From Burkholderiales bacterium PBB2 (GTDB taxonomy: Bacteria > Pseudomonadota > Gammaproteobacteria > Burkholderiales > Burkholderiaceae_C), in the NCBI GenBank assembly GCA_002255955.1, contig NKIM01000002.1, positions 124,001-188,000 on the forward strand: DNA of 64,000 nt, in the 5' to 3' direction. Position numbers and translations under genes: made by a program. Under the pieces are notes generated by a model. That model was not told where the DNA came from, did no database searches, and saw only the letters and a list, made by a program, of their open reading frames with translations. Shown here one piece after another: positions 18,790 through 29,027 of the stretch (position 1 is the stretch's first letter; each line of letters starts with the position of its first letter).

Positions 18790-19893
18790 ATGAAAACATC
18801 GGAGGGCCCAGCGCTCATCAGTGACGAGGCCTTGTCTCAAACCGGTACCTGGCCAACGCACCAGCTCGAGGACCAGGCCTTTTGCAGCCCCAGGAGTCTG
18901 CGTGCCTGGGCACAGGCCTTTTTGCCCGGGCGCGGCTGGAGTGGCCCGCTGTGCCATGTGGTGAGCCGTGAGCACGGCGCCATCCAGGCCTTTGTGCCTT
19001 TCGCCAAGCAGAAGATCGCGCTGTTTTCCATCCACTCGCTGGCGGGCTATTACTGGCCGTTCCGAACTCTGTTTGTGGGGGCGCAGAAAGAGCCTGGCCT
19101 GGCGGCGGCCGAAGCGCTGGGGCGCGAGCTGGCACGCCGCCCGCCCGGCGCCGTGCTGCGCTTCGGGCCGGTGTCCAGCCGCGATGCCGCTTTGCACTCC
19201 GTCCTGCGTGAACTGAGCCGCCAGGGCTGGCGGTCTCTGTGCCGGGAAACCGGTGCGGTCTTCGAGCTGGATCTGTCGCAAGGCATGGAAGGGCTCAAGC
19301 CCAAGTTCAGCAACTCGCTGATCAAGAACATCGAGTATTCGCGCCGGCGCCTGGGCAAGACGGTGGGCGAGCTCAGCGTGGAGCGCCATGTGATGGGCCG
19401 CTCACTGGACATCCTCGACACCCTGGCCGGCATCGAGTCGCAATCCTGGCTGGCCAAGAAGGGCGGCGAACTGAAGTTCATCGGCCCGGCCAACCAGCGT
19501 TTCTGGGCGCTGATGGGTGAGCAGCCCGAGGGCCACTCGGAGGCCGTGTTCTGGGTGCTGCGCTGCGGCGGCCAGCCGGTGGCGTTCTCGGCGCATCTGG
19601 AGACCGAGACCGCGGTCTACATCATCGCCAACTCCTACGACGAACAATGGAAGAGCCACAGCCCCGGTTCCATCCTGACCTTTGACGTGCTGCAGGACGC
19701 TGTCGCGCGCGGCAAGCGCTTGCTGGACTGGGGCCAGGGCGACTCAGGCTACAAGCAGCGCTGGGGTGCGCAGGAGGCCTCCTTGCTGCATGACGTGATG
19801 ATGTTCAAGCCGGGCTTGATCGGCGGCTTGCTGGCCTGGGTGGCCAAGAAAGCCCTGCCGACCTGGACGGTCCGCTTGGACTCGCTGGCCTGA
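18790..19893 (+). CDS. second BioF2-like GNAT acyltransferase
   Basis: This 367-residue protein belongs to the BioF2-like GNAT group. It has an N-terminal subdomain (AIQAFVPFAKQKIALFSIHS) and a positively charged loop FSNSLIKNIEYSRRRLGK. The C-terminal catalytic half contains FWVLRCGGQPVAFSAHLETE, SPGSILTFDVLQDAVARG and LDWGQGDSGYKQRWG. The last block is characteristic of CelD/BioF2-like enzymes linked to polysaccharide synthesis. It follows the first acyltransferase by 51 nt in the same direction. Confidence 0.85.
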   Translation: MKTSEGPALISDEALSQTGTWPTHQLEDQAFCSPRSLRAWAQAFLPGRGWSGPLCHVVSREHGAIQAFVPFAKQKIALFSIHSLAGYYWPFRTLFVGAQKEPGLAAAEALGRELARRPPGAVLRFGPVSSRDAALHSVLRELSRQGWRSLCRETGAVFELDLSQGMEGLKPKFSNSLIKNIEYSRRRLGKTVGELSVERHVMGRSLDILDTLAGIESQSWLAKKGGELKFIGPANQRFWALMGEQPEGHSEAVFWVLRCGGQPVAFSAHLETETAVYIIANSYDEQWKSHSPGSILTFDVLQDAVARGKRLLDWGQGDSGYKQRWGAQEASLLHDVMMFKPGLIGGLLAWVAKKALPTWTVRLDSLA

Positions 19894-19907
19894 GCCGCTG
19901 CCGCCGC

Positions 19908-20558
19908 ATGAACCAACGCCTGTCTTTCCTGCTCGGCCCGGGCGGTCTCACGGCCTCGGCGTTCTTCGCTTTCAAGTTGCTCAGCGGGCTCGAGGTGTTT
20001 CGCTTCGCCAGCAAGGCCTTGCCCGCTGCGGCGGCGCCTGAGTTGCCGGAGGGCTGGGCCTATCAGCGCCTCTCCAGCCTGGCTGATCTGGCTCGCCTGC
20101 CGGCCGGCACGGCCACGCAGATCGCCGCTCAGTCGGGGCCGGAGCCCGAGCGCCTTCTGCAGCGCGGCTGCAGCATCCATGTCCTGCTGTGCGGCGAGGC
20201 GGTGGTGGCCCAGCTCAATATTGAAACCGGCCCGGTCTGCGAAGTGGACGATCCCAAGCTGGCCCTGCATCTGTCCGCGGGCGACGGTTTCCTTGGTTTC
20301 CTCTACACCTGGCCTGAGTTCCGCCGCCGGGGCGCGGCGCAGCTGCTGATCGCCGCCACCGAGCAGGGCATGCGCGAGCAGGGCCTGAGCCGCCTGGTCA
20401 CCCATGTGCGGGCCACCAATGTGCCCTCCATGGCTGTGTTCAAAAACCTGGGCTGCCGCTTCAGCGCAGTCGTGTTCAGCAAGACATCGGGTGCCTTGGT
20501 CGGATCCTTGGGCATGGGCCGCCTGGGCCTGCGTGCCTTGCCGCCCGCTCGGGGCTGA
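19908..20558 (+). CDS. GNAT N-acetyltransferase
   Basis: This 216-residue protein has its GNAT core in the C-terminal half. FLGFLYTWPEFRRRGAAQLL is motif A with the RRxGxA cofactor loop, and VTHVRATNVPSMAVFKNLGC is motif B. The first 70 residues include a hydrophobic patch and do not match a known domain. It starts 14 nt after the previous stop and closes the deacetylase/acyltransferase run. The acceptor is unknown, plausibly the same glycan. Confidence 0.82.
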   Translation: MNQRLSFLLGPGGLTASAFFAFKLLSGLEVFRFASKALPAAAAPELPEGWAYQRLSSLADLARLPAGTATQIAAQSGPEPERLLQRGCSIHVLLCGEAVVAQLNIETGPVCEVDDPKLALHLSAGDGFLGFLYTWPEFRRRGAAQLLIAATEQGMREQGLSRLVTHVRATNVPSMAVFKNLGCRFSAVVFSKTSGALVGSLGMGRLGLRALPPARG

Positions 20559-20582
20559 ACTTTTGGGGCTGTCGCTTGCCGC

Positions 20583-21056
20583 TCAAATCGGCAACGCCGT
20601 CGTGTTCTTCACCTCCTCCATCACCGCGTAAGTCCGCGTCTCGCGCACGCCGGGCAGGGTCCAGATGACGCTGCCAATGAACTCGCGGTAGGCGCCCATA
20701 TCGGACACGCGGGTCTTGAGCAGGTAGTCGAAACCGCCCGCTACCAGGTGGCATTCCAGGATCTCGGGGCGGGCCTGGACGGCGGCCTTGAAGTTGTCCA
20801 TCACGTCCTGTACCGTGCGGTCGAGCAGGATTTCGATGAAGACCAGCATGGCCGCGCCCAGTTTTTCGGGATTGAGCCGCGCTTCGTAGCCCAGGATGTA
20901 GCCCTCGCGGGTCAGGCGCTTGACGCGCTCGAGCACGGCGGTGGGGGAGAGGTGCACGGCCTCGGCCAGCTTCAGATTGGAGATGCGGCCGTCGGCCTGC
21001 AGCACACGCAGGATGCGGGCATCGGTCTTGTCCAGGGTGGGGGTGTCGCTGCTCAT
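20583..21056 (-). CDS. Lrp/AsnC family regulator of putA
   Basis: The protein has 157 residues. An N-terminal winged helix-turn-helix begins LDKTDARILRVLQADGRISN with recognition helix SPTAVLERVKRL. A C-terminal RAM ligand-binding domain (about residues 65-150) includes ILECHLVAGGFDYLLKTRV. It is divergent from putA, and a palindromic AT-rich site lies between them. By analogy with PutR/BkdR-type regulators it probably activates putA when proline is present (inference). ATG 21056 is used because upstream in-frame codons would run through the intergenic operator. Confidence 0.9.
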   Translation of the reverse strand: MSSDTPTLDKTDARILRVLQADGRISNLKLAEAVHLSPTAVLERVKRLTREGYILGYEARLNPEKLGAAMLVFIEILLDRTVQDVMDNFKAAVQARPEILECHLVAGGFDYLLKTRVSDMGAYREFIGSVIWTLPGVRETRTYAVMEEVKNTTALPI

Positions 21057-21088
21057 GCTGAATTTTCGACTACGGGTGTGCTGATGTT

Positions 21089-21103
21089 CTGAATTTAATT
21101 CAG
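21089..21103. promoter_or_regulatory. palindromic Lrp-type operator between lrp-like gene and putA
   Basis: CTGAATT-T-AATTCAG is a perfect 7-1-7 palindrome, AT-rich in an otherwise GC-rich region. A second half-site, CTGAATTTTC, begins at 21059. Lrp-family proteins bind such degenerate AT-rich palindromes. Its position between the divergent starts 21056 and 21160 suits autoregulation and putA control. Confidence 0.6.
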
Positions 21104-21159
21104 GGCCAGCCCACATAAAGTTCGAAGCTTCGCTAGTTTCGCCCATTACGAGGTTTTTC

Positions 21160-24100
21160 ATGACCGCTTTCGCCCTGCCGCCCGAAGCCGCCCGCCTGCC
21201 CGACCCCTACCGCGACGAGATCGGCGTGGTCAACGCGCTGGCCCAGAGCTTGGGCGCCGGCCTGAACTGGCCCGCCGTCATCGAGCAAGCCCGCCCCTGG
21301 GTGGAGCAGGTGCGCGCCAATCCCGCGCCCTTCTGGGCCATGGAATCGCTGCTGCGCGAGTACCCCATCACCAGCTCGGAAGGCCTGGCCCTGATGCGCC
21401 TGGCCGAAGCCCTGCTGCGCGTGCCCGACGCGCCCACCGCCATCGCCCTGACGGCCGACCAACTCGGTCGCGGCCAGTTTGACGGCGGCTCGGACGGCCC
21501 GCACAAGCTCTGGTCCAGCCTCTCGGCCTCGGCCATTTCCTTGTCCAAGAAATTCCTGCCCGATGCCGAAGGCCAGGGCGGCTTGCTGACCCGCCTGGGC
21601 GCGCAAACCGTGGTGGGCGCCACGGTGCGCGCCATCCAGCTGCTGGGTCGCCAGTTCGTGCTGGGCCGCAATATTGGTGAGGCCATGGACGAGGCCGCTT
21701 CGGCGCGCAAGGTCCAGCCCATGCTGCGCTTCAGCTACGACATGCTGGGTGAGGGCGCCCGTACCGAGGCCGATGCGCGCCGCTACCAGGCCGCCTACGT
21801 CGGCGCCATCAAGGCCATCGCCGCCGGCGCCAAGGCCGATTCGCCGGAAGCGGCAGACGGCATCTCGATCAAGCTCAGCGCCCTGTTCTCGCGCTATGAA
21901 GTGCTGCAGCGCGAGCGTGTGTTCGCCGAGCTGCTGCCGCGCGTCTGGGAGCTGATCACCCTGGCCGCGCAGGCCAATATCAACCTGACCATCGACGCCG
22001 AGGAGGTGGACCGCCTCGAGCTCTCGCTCGATGTGCTGGACGCCCTGGCCGCCCGCATCGCCACGCATTACCCGCAGTGGCGCGGCTTCGGCCTGGCCGT
22101 GCAGGCCTACCAGACCCGAGCTCTGGCCGTCATCCACGAGGTGGCCGCCATCGCCAAGAAGCACCACTTGCGCTTCATGGTGCGCCTGGTCAAGGGCGCG
22201 TACTGGGACGGTGAGATCAAGCGCGCCCAGGAGCTGGGCCTGGCCGCCTACCCCGTGTTCACCCACAAGCAGCACACCGATGTGTCCTATCTGGCCTGTG
22301 CCCAGGCCCTGATCCAGCACGCCGATGTGATCTACCCGCAGTTCGCCAGCCACAACGCCGGCACCATCGCCGCCATCGTGCAGATGGCCAAGACGGCCAA
22401 TGCCAAGTTCGAGATGCAGCGTCTGCACGGCATGGGCGAGGGCGTGTACCGCGAGGTGCTCAAGGCCGGCACCATCCCCTGCCGCGTCTACGCCCCGGGC
22501 GGCGAGCACCGCGACCTGCTGGCCTATCTGGTGCGCCGCCTGCTGGAGAACGGCGCCAACTCGTCCTTCGTCCATCAGCTGGCCGACGTCAACGTCCAGG
22601 TGCCCGAGCTGCTCGGCTCGCCGCTGGAGCAGGTGCAGCCCTACAGCGCCTTGCCGCTGCCGCGCGCGCTTTACCAAGACCCCAAGGGCCAGGGCCGCGC
22701 CAACTCCACCGGCGCCGACCTGACCGATCTGGCCCAACGCCAGGTCTATCTCGACGCCCTGGCTCGCACGGAAGTCCAGCCCGTGCCCGAGGCCACGGCC
22801 GAGGACGTGGCGGCCGCCATGGCCCAGCTGCAAGCCGGTTTCAGCGCCTGGAACATCACGCCTGCGCATGAGCGTGCCGACATCCTGCGCCGCGCCGCTG
22901 ATGCGCTCGATGGCCGCATCCACGAGTTCTGCGCCCTGCTGGTCAAGGAAGCCTACAAGACCCAGGGCGACTGCGTGGCCGAAGTCCGCGAAGCCGTCGA
23001 TTTCCTGCGCTACTACGCCGATCAGGCCGAGCAAGACGGCCCGCGCATGCAAGGCCGCGGCGTCTTCGTCTGCATCAGCCCCTGGAACTTCCCCCTGGCC
23101 ATCTTCGCCGGCCAGGTCGTCGCCGCCCTGGTGACGGGCAACACCGTGGCCGCCAAGCCCGCTGAACAAACGCCTTATGTCGCCAAGCAGTTCGTCGAGC
23201 TGCTCTATGCCGCTGGCGTGCCGCAAAGCGCGCTGCAGCTGCTGCATGGGGCCGGCGAAACCGTCGGCGCCGGCCTGGTGGCGGCGCCGCAGACGGCCGG
23301 CGTCTGCTTCACCGGCTCCACGCAAGTGGCCCAGATCATCAACCGCACCCTGGCCGCCAAGGAAGGCGCCGTCGTGCCCCTGATCGCCGAAACCGGTGGC
23401 CTCAACGCCATGGTGGTCGACTCGACCGCCCTGCCCGAGCAGGTGGTCGATGCCGTGGTGCAGTCGGCCTTCCGCTCGGCCGGCCAGCGCTGTTCGGCCT
23501 TGCGCCTGCTGTGCGTGCACGAGAGCATTGCCGATGGTGTGATCGAGATGCTCAAGGGCGCGCTGCAAGAGCTGTGGGTCGGTCGCCCGGCCGAGCTGGC
23601 CACCGATGTCGGCCCGGTCATCGACGACGAGGCCTTCGACAACATCGCCAAGAACGTCGCCCGCCTCAAGCGCGAGGCCAAGCTGATCGCCGAGGCCCCG
23701 GTGCACGATGCACTGCCGCGCCTGATCCAGCCGGTGGCTTTCGAGATCCCCGCCATCAGCGCCCTGCGCCAGGAAATCTTCGGCCCGGTGCTGCATGTGG
23801 TGCGTTGGGGCGGCGATGTGGATGCCGTGGTCGAGCAGATCAATGCCCTGGGCTATGGCCTGACGCTGGGCATCCAGACCCGCATCGACAGCCGCGCCCT
23901 GCGCCTGGCCGACAAGGCCCGCATCGGTAACGTCTATGTCAACCGCAACATCATCGGCGCGGTCGTTGGCGTCCAGCCCTTTGGTGGCGAAGGCATGTCC
24001 GGCACCGGCCCGAAGGCGGGCGGCCCGAACTACCTCTACCGTTTCTGCGCCCTGCCCCTGGTGCCGGCCCCGGCCGTTCCCGCCGTGCTGGCTGCCGAGA

Positions 24101-24768
24101 GCGCACCCGCTGCGGGCGTGGCTGCCACGGTGGCAGCCCTGGCTGCGGGCCACGAGGTCTGGAGCGCCCGCGCTCTGGGTGAGCGCGCCACCGTGCTGCG
24201 CCAGGCCTTCGAGGGCCAGGCCGGTGGCTTGCAGGTCAACGCCCGCCTGAGCCTGGCCGAGCGCGTGCTGGCCGACCAGCGCCTGCCCGGCCCCACCGGT
24301 GAGAGCAACGAGCTGCGCCTGCACGGCCGCGGTGTGCTGCTCTTGCTGGCCCAAGGCGCTGCAGCGCCCGATCTGGCCCTGGCCCTGGCGGCCGCCCTGG
24401 TGGCCGGCAACAGCGTGGCCCTGCTCAGCGACAAGCCGGGCGAGGCCGAGCGCTTGCAGCAACGCCTGCGCGCCGCCGGCCTGCCGGCCGAGGCCTTGCT
24501 GGTGCTGCCGCAAGGCGGCGCGGCCACCCTGGCCGCCTTGCTCGATGACGAGCGTGTGTCCGGCGTCATCCTGGCTGCACCCGATTCCGGGACCGAGCGC
24601 AGCCTGGCCCGCCAGCTGGCCGCTGACAGCGGTGCCATCCGCCCGCTGATCACCGCCCCCGAAGTGCAAGACCCGCTGCAGCAATACCGCTTCAGCGCCG
24701 AGCAGACCCTGACCATCAACACCGCAGCGGCGGGCGGCAACGCGGCATTGCTGGCTGGTTTGCACTGA
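21160..24768 (+). CDS. putA: bifunctional proline dehydrogenase / glutamate-semialdehyde dehydrogenase PutA
   Basis: This 1202-residue enzyme oxidises proline to glutamate with electrons going to quinone. It lacks the N-terminal ribbon-helix-helix domain of E. coli PutA, so an external regulator is needed, in keeping with the divergent Lrp gene. The FAD barrel includes [16 protein letters not shown] and [13 protein letters not shown]. The dehydrogenase domain has [10 protein letters not shown], catalytic Glu744 in AETGG and catalytic Cys778 in SAGQRCS. A C-terminal extension after about residue 980 matches the longer type B PutA with a pseudo-ALDH domain. GAGG lies 6 nt before the start. The stop overlaps the next start by one base. 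Confidence 0.95.
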   Translation: MTAFALPPEAARLPDPYRDEIGVVNALAQSLGAGLNWPAVIEQARPWVEQVRANPAPFWAMESLLREYPITSSEGLALMRLAEALLRVPDAPTAIALTADQLGRGQFDGGSDGPHKLWSSLSASAISLSKKFLPDAEGQGGLLTRLGAQTVVGATVRAIQLLGRQFVLGRNIGEAMDEAASARKVQPMLRFSYDMLGEGARTEADARRYQAAYVGAIKAIAAGAKADSPEAADGISIKLSALFSRYEVLQRERVFAELLPRVWELITLAAQANINLTIDAEEVDRLELSLDVLDALAARIATHYPQWRGFGLAVQAYQTRALAVIHEVAAIAKKHHLRFMVRLVKGAYWDGEIKRAQELGLAAYPVFTHKQHTDVSYLACAQALIQHADVIYPQFASHNAGTIAAIVQMAKTANAKFEMQRLHGMGEGVYREVLKAGTIPCRVYAPGGEHRDLLAYLVRRLLENGANSSFVHQLADVNVQVPELLGSPLEQVQPYSALPLPRALYQDPKGQGRANSTGADLTDLAQRQVYLDALARTEVQPVPEATAEDVAAAMAQLQAGFSAWNITPAHERADILRRAADALDGRIHEFCALLVKEAYKTQGDCVAEVREAVDFLRYYADQAEQDGPRMQGRGVFVCISPWNFPLAIFAGQVVAALVTGNTVAAKPAEQTPYVAKQFVELLYAAGVPQSALQLLHGAGETVGAGLVAAPQTAGVCFTGSTQVAQIINRTLAAKEGAVVPLIAETGGLNAMVVDSTALPEQVVDAVVQSAFRSAGQRCSALRLLCVHESIADGVIEMLKGALQELWVGRPAELATDVGPVIDDEAFDNIAKNVARLKREAKLIAEAPVHDALPRLIQPVAFEIPAISALRQEIFGPVLHVVRWGGDVDAVVEQINALGYGLTLGIQTRIDSRALRLADKARIGNVYVNRNIIGAVVGVQPFGGEGMSGTGPKAGGPNYLYRFCALPLVPAPAVPAVLAAESAPAAGVAATVAALAAGHEVWSARALGERATVLRQAFEGQAGGLQVNARLSLAERVLADQRLPGPTGESNELRLHGRGVLLLLAQGAAAPDLALALAAALVAGNSVALLSDKPGEAERLQQRLRAAGLPAEALLVLPQGGAATLAALLDDERVSGVILAAPDSGTERSLARQLAADSGAIRPLITAPEVQDPLQQYRFSAEQTLTINTAAAGGNAALLAGLH

Positions 24769-27269
24769 TGCGCCGACCGCCCCTGCTTCGCCAGGTCTGT
24801 CATTCGGGCCTGGTCGGCTTGGCCTTGGTTGCCAGCGCTTTGCCGGCACTGGCTCTGCCTGACGGGGCTGCCCGGGCGCATGCCGCGGCAGTGCCGCTCA
24901 GTGCCCCCGCCGTCCAGCGCCTGCGCCAGCAGCTGCAGCAGCAGGACTACCGCGCGGCTCAGCCGCAGCTGCAAGCCCTGCTGCGCCGCCATGCGGCCGG
25001 GCAGGCGCTGGGCAGTGAAGAGGGCGAGCTGATGTACCGCTGGTTGTTTGCCAGCGAGAACCTGGCCGAGGTGGGGCGGCGCACGGCGGCGGTGTTGGAG
25101 GAAGGAATCACTGCCACGGCCGCCGATCTGCTGGCGGCGGCACGCCTGGCTTTGGATCTGCGTGAGCTGGACCGGGCCGAGGCGTGCTTGCAGCGGGCGC
25201 AAGCGCAGGCCCGTAGCGTGGCCGAGCGGGCTGCGGTCTTGCGTGGCCAGGGCCAGCTGGCCTATCAGCGGCGTAACTACGACGGCGCTTTGGCCTTGCA
25301 CCAGCAGGCCCTGGCCTTGCAGCCCAGTGCTGATGGCGAGCAGGCCTTGGCCGAGACCTTGATCCGCCTGGGCCGCACGGCCGATGCCGTGGCCGCCGCC
25401 GAGCGTGCTGTGGCCCTGGACCCCTTGCACGAGCAAGCGCATTACCACCTGGGCAATGGCTATGCCCGCAAGAACTACAGCGAGCTGGCGGCTGAGTCGC
25501 CCGCGGCTTTTGCCGTCGCCAACACCTTGATCCGCCGCGCCGCGCGCGCCTTTGACCGTGGCGAGCTGCTGGCCGCGCGCCGCCTGGCCGCCAGCGCCCT
25601 GACGCGCTGCCCCGGCCATGGCCGTGCCCATGCCGTGCTGGCCAAGGCCATCGAAGGCCTGCGTCTGCGCCAGGACCCGCATCGCGCGGCCGACGAGGCC
25701 CGCTTCGCCGCCACGCCCATGCCCCAGGTGCCCGCCATCGAGCGCTATGTGCTGAACTGGGCCCAGCTCTCGCCGCGCCATCAGAAGCGCGTGGCCCTGT
25801 CGCTGGCGCCCTGGAAGGCCTTCATCCCGGTGCTGGTCGAGGGTGGCGCCACGCATTTCATCAAGCCTTTGGACATGCGCCTGTCCGAAACCCCCGGGGC
25901 GCAAGCACTCAAGGACCAGCGCATCGGCTACGACTCGCGCCTCTGGGACGATGTGCGCGGCATGGGCGGCTTCAACACCGTGACCGGCATCGAGGACGTG
26001 GAGCGCTCCATCTTCGGCCGCTACAACACCGTGCTGCATGAGCTGAGCCACCAGGTCCACGGCGTGCTGACGGCCGATACGGCCCGCGAGATCCAGGAGC
26101 TCTACCGCCGCGCCAAGCTGCGCGATGAGCGCAGCAAGAACGCGTTTTTGTCGCGTTATGCCGGCGGCTCGGTCTGGGAGTATTTCGCCGAGGGCGCCAA
26201 TGCACTCGACTCGCCGCGCCGCGATGCCTTCGACACGCGCGAGATCCTGCGCGAGCGCCTGCAGGCCATGGACCCCGAGCTTCAGGCCCTGGTGCAGCGC
26301 CTCTTCGATCAGACCGACACACGTGCCAGCCTGCCCATCGCCCTGGTCAATGCTGGCCACCACCGGTTGGAGTCGGGCGAATTGCCCGCTGCACGCGGTT
26401 TCTTCGAGCGCGCCCGCGCCGTGGCGCCGCAGGACGAGCTGGTGCTGACGGCCTCGCTTTACGGGGCCTCGCTGGCCGGTGACGCCGCGGCGGTGCACCA
26501 ACTCGCGGCCGAGCTGCAAAGCCGTTATCCGCACAGCGGCGCCGTGCTCACCTCGGTCCTGGACGCGCTGTGGCACAGCGGCCAGCCCCTGGCCGAGCTG
26601 ACGGCCCAGCTCAGCGTACAAGCCCAGGGCTTGTCGGGCGAAGACCGCCAGCGGGTCGACCTGGCCCTGGGCGCCCACCAGCTGCGCCTGGGTGCGGCCG
26701 CGCCGGCCCTGGCCGCGTTTGAGTCGGCCCTGGCCTACCAGAGCGACAGCCCCGAGGCCCTCTGGGGCAAGGCCGCCGCCCTGGCCCAGGCCGAGCGCTG
26801 GGACGAGGCCTTTGCCGTTTACGAGCAGGCGCTGCGCCTGCGCACCGGCCTGGTCGAGCTGCGCCGAGATCTGGCCCGCGATCTTTTGCGCGCCGGCCGG
26901 CTGGAGCCTGCCCGTGCCCAGCTCAAGGAAGCCGCGCTGCTGGATCCCAAGGACGCTGGCGTGTTGGCGCTGCAGGCCTGGGCTTCGCTGTTGAGCGGCG
27001 ATGCCATTGAGGCCCTTCGCCAGGCCGGGGCCGCGCGGGCCCTGGACCCCTGGGCTGACCTGGCACTGATCATCCAGGGCGCCGCCCAGACCCGACTGGG
27101 CCGGCCTGAGCAGGCGGCAGCCAGCTGGGCGCCGCTGCGTCAGCGCCATGCCGACGCCGCCAGCGGGCCGCGTTACGTCTATCGCGCCGAGGCCTCGGGC
27201 TGGGTGTCGGTCAACGAGCAGCCGGCTTGGGAGCGGCGCCTGCTGGAGCAATTGGCCGGCGGCTCCTGA
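24768..27269 (+). CDS. exported TPR protein with HExxH metallopeptidase domain
   Basis: The 833-residue protein has a signal peptide (VGLALVASALPALA). TPR-like helical repeats (about residues 45-300) and a central domain with zinc motif HELSH (424-428) follow. WEYFAEGANALDSPRR comes 40-50 residues later, in which Glu471 or Glu475 could be the third ligand of a gluzincin. More TPRs fill residues 520-830. The central block resembles ATLF/M34-like peptidase domains in layout, but that is a weak match. It is probably a periplasmic protease or scaffold. Its ATG overlaps the putA stop (TGATG), so it is translated from the putA message. Confidence 0.7.
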   Translation: MRRPPLLRQVCHSGLVGLALVASALPALALPDGAARAHAAAVPLSAPAVQRLRQQLQQQDYRAAQPQLQALLRRHAAGQALGSEEGELMYRWLFASENLAEVGRRTAAVLEEGITATAADLLAAARLALDLRELDRAEACLQRAQAQARSVAERAAVLRGQGQLAYQRRNYDGALALHQQALALQPSADGEQALAETLIRLGRTADAVAAAERAVALDPLHEQAHYHLGNGYARKNYSELAAESPAAFAVANTLIRRAARAFDRGELLAARRLAASALTRCPGHGRAHAVLAKAIEGLRLRQDPHRAADEARFAATPMPQVPAIERYVLNWAQLSPRHQKRVALSLAPWKAFIPVLVEGGATHFIKPLDMRLSETPGAQALKDQRIGYDSRLWDDVRGMGGFNTVTGIEDVERSIFGRYNTVLHELSHQVHGVLTADTAREIQELYRRAKLRDERSKNAFLSRYAGGSVWEYFAEGANALDSPRRDAFDTREILRERLQAMDPELQALVQRLFDQTDTRASLPIALVNAGHHRLESGELPAARGFFERARAVAPQDELVLTASLYGASLAGDAAAVHQLAAELQSRYPHSGAVLTSVLDALWHSGQPLAELTAQLSVQAQGLSGEDRQRVDLALGAHQLRLGAAAPALAAFESALAYQSDSPEALWGKAAALAQAERWDEAFAVYEQALRLRTGLVELRRDLARDLLRAGRLEPARAQLKEAALLDPKDAGVLALQAWASLLSGDAIEALRQAGAARALDPWADLALIIQGAAQTRLGRPEQAAASWAPLRQRHADAASGPRYVYRAEASGWVSVNEQPAWERRLLEQLAGGS

Positions 27270-27971
27270 TCAGAACCAGCTGCTGATCGCCGCCAGCGGC
27301 TTTTTGATGCCACCATGCACCGGCACCAGGCAGCCCGGCTTGGGGTAGCCCACGACCAGCAGGATGACGGGCTTTTCCGATTCCGGCCGGCCGCAGATCT
27401 TGCTCAGAAAGCCCATGGGGCTGGGCGTGTGGGTGAGGGTGGCGAGGCCGGCGTCGTGCAGGGCGCTGATCAAAAAGCCGGTGGCGATGCCCACCGACTC
27501 GGGCACGTAGTAGTGGCTGTAGCGCTCGCCCTGGGCGTCGATGCCGTACTTCTGCGCAAAGATGGCGATCAGCAGCGGCGCCTCTTCCAGAAAAGGCTTG
27601 TTGGCATCGGTGCCCAGCGGCGCCAGGGCGCGCAGCCATTCCTCGGGTGCGCGGCCGTTGTAGAAGGTCCGCTCTTCTTCCTCGGCCTCGATGCGGATCT
27701 GGTGCTTGATCGCCGGGTCGCTGATGACGGCGAAATGCCAGGGCTGCTGGTTGGCGCCCGAGGGCGCCGTGCCGGCGGCCAGCAGGCATTGCTCGATCAC
27801 CTCGCGCGGCACGGGCCGGCTGTCGTAATCGCGCACGGTGCGGCGGCGCAGCAGCTGCTGGTAGTTGCGGCGGGCGCGCTCGATCATCTGCTCGGGCGGC
27901 AGCTCCTGGAAGGCGGGCAGGGCCTCCATAGCCGGCGCGGGCCGCTCCTGTTGAATCGTGGTGTCGGTCAT
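27270..27971 (-). CDS. nitroreductase family protein
   Basis: This 233-residue FMN-dependent nitroreductase-fold protein has the flavin-binding N-terminal block [14 protein letters not shown] and [15 protein letters not shown]. The segment [18 protein letters not shown] and the late GYPK loop complete the fold. The subgroup with an [16 protein letters not shown] insertion resembles iodotyrosine-deiodinase-like or BluB-like nitroreductases, but the substrate is not certain. GGAGGAGA precedes the ATG. Its stop abuts that of the convergent TPR-peptidase gene with no gap. Confidence 0.85.
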   Translation of the reverse strand: MTDTTIQQERPAPAMEALPAFQELPPEQMIERARRNYQQLLRRRTVRDYDSRPVPREVIEQCLLAAGTAPSGANQQPWHFAVISDPAIKHQIRIEAEEEERTFYNGRAPEEWLRALAPLGTDANKPFLEEAPLLIAIFAQKYGIDAQGERYSHYYVPESVGIATGFLISALHDAGLATLTHTPSPMGFLSKICGRPESEKPVILLVVGYPKPGCLVPVHGGIKKPLAAISSWF

Positions 27972-28148
27972 CGTGGTGTTCTCCTCCGTCGCGCCTCGGG
28001 GTTTGGACTGTGGATCGGCTGTGCATGCAGCCGGGGCGAGGCGTACGACCCGGAGAGCCTAGCGGGGCGCCTGCGGCTTGACCATCGGGGCTCGGCCTGA
28101 GCCCGGCCTACACTTCGTCCCTTCCATCGATACAAGGCGGCGAGCGCC

Positions 28149-28964
28149 ATGAGTTCTCCCATTGCATTCATCGGCGGCGGCAATATGGCCAGCGCCATCA
28201 TCGGCGGCCTCTTGCGCGCCGGCCTCAACCCGGCGCGGGTCTGGGTGGTCGAGCCTTACGAGCCGCAGCGCGCCCGCCTGCAGACCGATTTCCCCGGCCT
28301 CCATGTGCTGGCGGCAGCGGAGCCCAGCCTGGCCGAGGCCAGCCTGGTGGTCTGGGCCGTGAAGCCGCAGCTGTTTGGTGAGGCGGCCGCGCCGCTGGCC
28401 GGCCTGCTTCAGGGCGCCTTGCACCTGTCGGTGATGGCCGGCATCCGCAGCGACACCTTGGCGGCCAAGACTGGCAGCGAGCGCATCGTCCGCGCCATGC
28501 CCAACACCCCGGCCCTGATCGGCCAGGGCATCGCGGGCCTGTTCGCCCGTGCCGCCGTGTCGGCTGAGGACCGCGCCCGCGTCGAGCAGGTGCTGGCGCC
28601 CACCGGCCGCTGCCTCTGGGTCGAGGCCGAGGCGGATCTGGACGCCGTCACCGCCTTGTCGGGCTCCGGGCCGGCCTACTTCTTCTACATCGTCGAGGCC
28701 ATGACGGCCGCGGCGGTGGACATGGGCTTGAGCGAAGCCCAGGGCCGCGAGCTGGCCCTGGCCACCTGCGGCGGTGCGGCCGCCCTGGGCTTGGCGTCCA
28801 GCGAATCGCCCACCGTGCTGCGCGAGCGGGTCACCTCCAAGGGCGGCACCACGTTTGCGGCCATCAGCAGCCTGCAGACCGACCAGGTCGGCGCTGCGGT
28901 GCAGCGGGCCGTGCGGGCGGCGCAGCAGCGGGCCCGTGAATTGGGCGACGAATTTGCGGGCTGA
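28149..28964 (+). CDS. proC: pyrroline-5-carboxylate reductase
   Basis: The 271-residue cytoplasmic enzyme catalyses the last step of proline synthesis with NAD(P)H. The N-terminal Rossmann motif is FIGGGNMASAIIGGLL (residues 7-22), followed by VWAVKPQ and RAMPNTPALIGQG. The C-terminal ProC signature includes ALSGSGPAYFFYIVEAM and ERVTSKGGTTFAAI. Length matches the family. It lies on the same strand as ubiC, which starts 64 nt downstream. Confidence 0.95.
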   Translation: MSSPIAFIGGGNMASAIIGGLLRAGLNPARVWVVEPYEPQRARLQTDFPGLHVLAAAEPSLAEASLVVWAVKPQLFGEAAAPLAGLLQGALHLSVMAGIRSDTLAAKTGSERIVRAMPNTPALIGQGIAGLFARAAVSAEDRARVEQVLAPTGRCLWVEAEADLDAVTALSGSGPAYFFYIVEAMTAAAVDMGLSEAQGRELALATCGGAAALGLASSESPTVLRERVTSKGGTTFAAISSLQTDQVGAAVQRAVRAAQQRARELGDEFAG

Positions 28965-29027
28965 ACCGGTGCACGACCTGACCCCCAACACGCGCCGGCC
29001 CGTGCTGCCGGGCATGAGGACCGAATC

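Noticed and set aside
21133-24849. Open reading frame of 1238 codons on the minus strand opposite putA
   Set aside because: It is a codon-periodicity shadow of a high-GC gene: repetitive His/Gln/Gly/Ala composition, no domain, and PutA on the plus strand matches its family along its whole length.
24036-27251. Open reading frame of 1071 codons on the minus strand
   Set aside because: Same type of shadow, spanning the end of putA and the TPR gene; composition is non-protein-like.
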